The position numbers and the translations under genes were made by a program. Positions 4,890 through 5,024 of a DNA stretch of 5,024 bases are shown here, piece after piece. The first letter of the stretch is position 1. Each line of letters begins with the position of its first letter. The notes beneath the pieces were generated by a model. It searched no databases, was not told the origin of the DNA, and worked only from the letters and a program-made list of their open reading frames with translations. Source of the stretch: Pseudonocardia mahuensis (GTDB lineage: Bacteria > Actinomycetota > Actinomycetes > Mycobacteriales > Pseudonocardiaceae); contig NZ_JAHDTG010000161.1 of assembly GCF_018531475.1 (NCBI RefSeq), positions 1 to 5,024 of the forward strand, written 5' to 3'.

Positions 4890-4895
4890 GGCGTC

Positions 4896-4901
4896 AGCCT
4901 A
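4896..4901 (-). promoter_or_regulatory. -10 element for a leaderless HTH-gene transcript
   Basis: TAGGCT on the - strand fits the actinobacterial -10 pattern TANNNT and sits 6 nt before the ATG, so transcription would begin on or next to the start codon. No convincing -35 was found at 16-19 bp. The same hexamer occurs ahead of higB at 704-709. Confidence 0.5.
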
Positions 4902-4922
4902 AGAACGTCCGGCAAATGAGGA

Positions 4923-5024
4923 TCAGCGGAGTCGGCGGGTGGTCGGCCTGGTGGGCCAGCGGTAGAGACTGCGGGCCCGGTTGATCAGACGGCGGATCAC
5001 GGTGAGCGTGGCGGCGAGGTTGAG
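4923..5024 (-). CDS. C-terminus of an IS transposase (IS5/IS4-like), partial
   Basis: The last 33 codons of a gene that enters from the right edge: LNLAATLTVIRRLINRARSL, then YRWPTRPTTRRLR and TGA at 4923-4925. The pattern NLAATLxxxRRLIxxAxxxYRWxxRPxRR is, from memory, the usual end of DDE transposases of the IS5/IS4 type in actinomycetes, which cut and paste their own element. The frame is open to the window edge. Only the tail is visible, so intactness cannot be judged. The element's end should lie in 4890-4922, immediately next to the HTH gene. Confidence 0.7.
   Translation of the reverse strand, partial: LNLAATLTVIRRLINRARSLYRWPTRPTTRRLR

Overview
The window is very GC-rich, uses GTG starts and actinobacterial-style promoters, and its proteins resemble those of actinomycetes. 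A Pseudonocardia- or Amycolatopsis-like host is plausible, but this rests on general resemblance only. No rRNA, tRNA or CRISPR was seen. The stretch looks like accessory DNA: a few intact small genes sit among decayed gene fragments, and an insertion-sequence transposase runs off the right edge.

Left part (1-720): a gene graveyard. The + strand carries the C-terminal part of a PD-(D/E)XK-type (PGN_0703-like) nuclease, broken by two frame changes. Tail-to-tail with it, on the - strand, lies a VapC (PIN-domain) toxin remnant. It has lost its N-terminus and antitoxin partner and carries an internal TGA and two compensating frameshifts. Its broken 5' end abuts the promoter of the next locus.

Toxin-antitoxin locus (721-1375, +): an apparently intact higB-higA pair, toxin first, overlapping by 8 nt. 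A nearly leaderless promoter with an inverted repeat precedes it. It is followed by a frameshifted C-terminal gene fragment (about 1381-1636) that contains a perfect 15-bp inverted repeat.

Middle (1637-2777): two small unrecognised genes point away from each other, 91 aa on the - strand and 55 aa on the + strand. Their shared intergenic region contains a near-consensus actinobacterial LexA/SOS box. The + gene ends in a GC hairpin, and a second frameshifted fragment follows on the - strand.

Right part (2778-5024, all -): a secreted lipoprotein of unknown function, a YegP-like DUF1508 protein, and a 242-aa protein with a sigma-region-4-like helix-turn-helix whose start lies 6 nt from a TAGGCT -10 box. 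Last comes the C-terminus of an IS transposase, whose end may supply that promoter. Apart from higBA, nothing in the sequence shows that the intact genes form one pathway. I do not see a convincing new multi-gene system. The most notable points are the VapC remnant beside higBA, the SOS box, and the IS-adjacent leaderless promoter.
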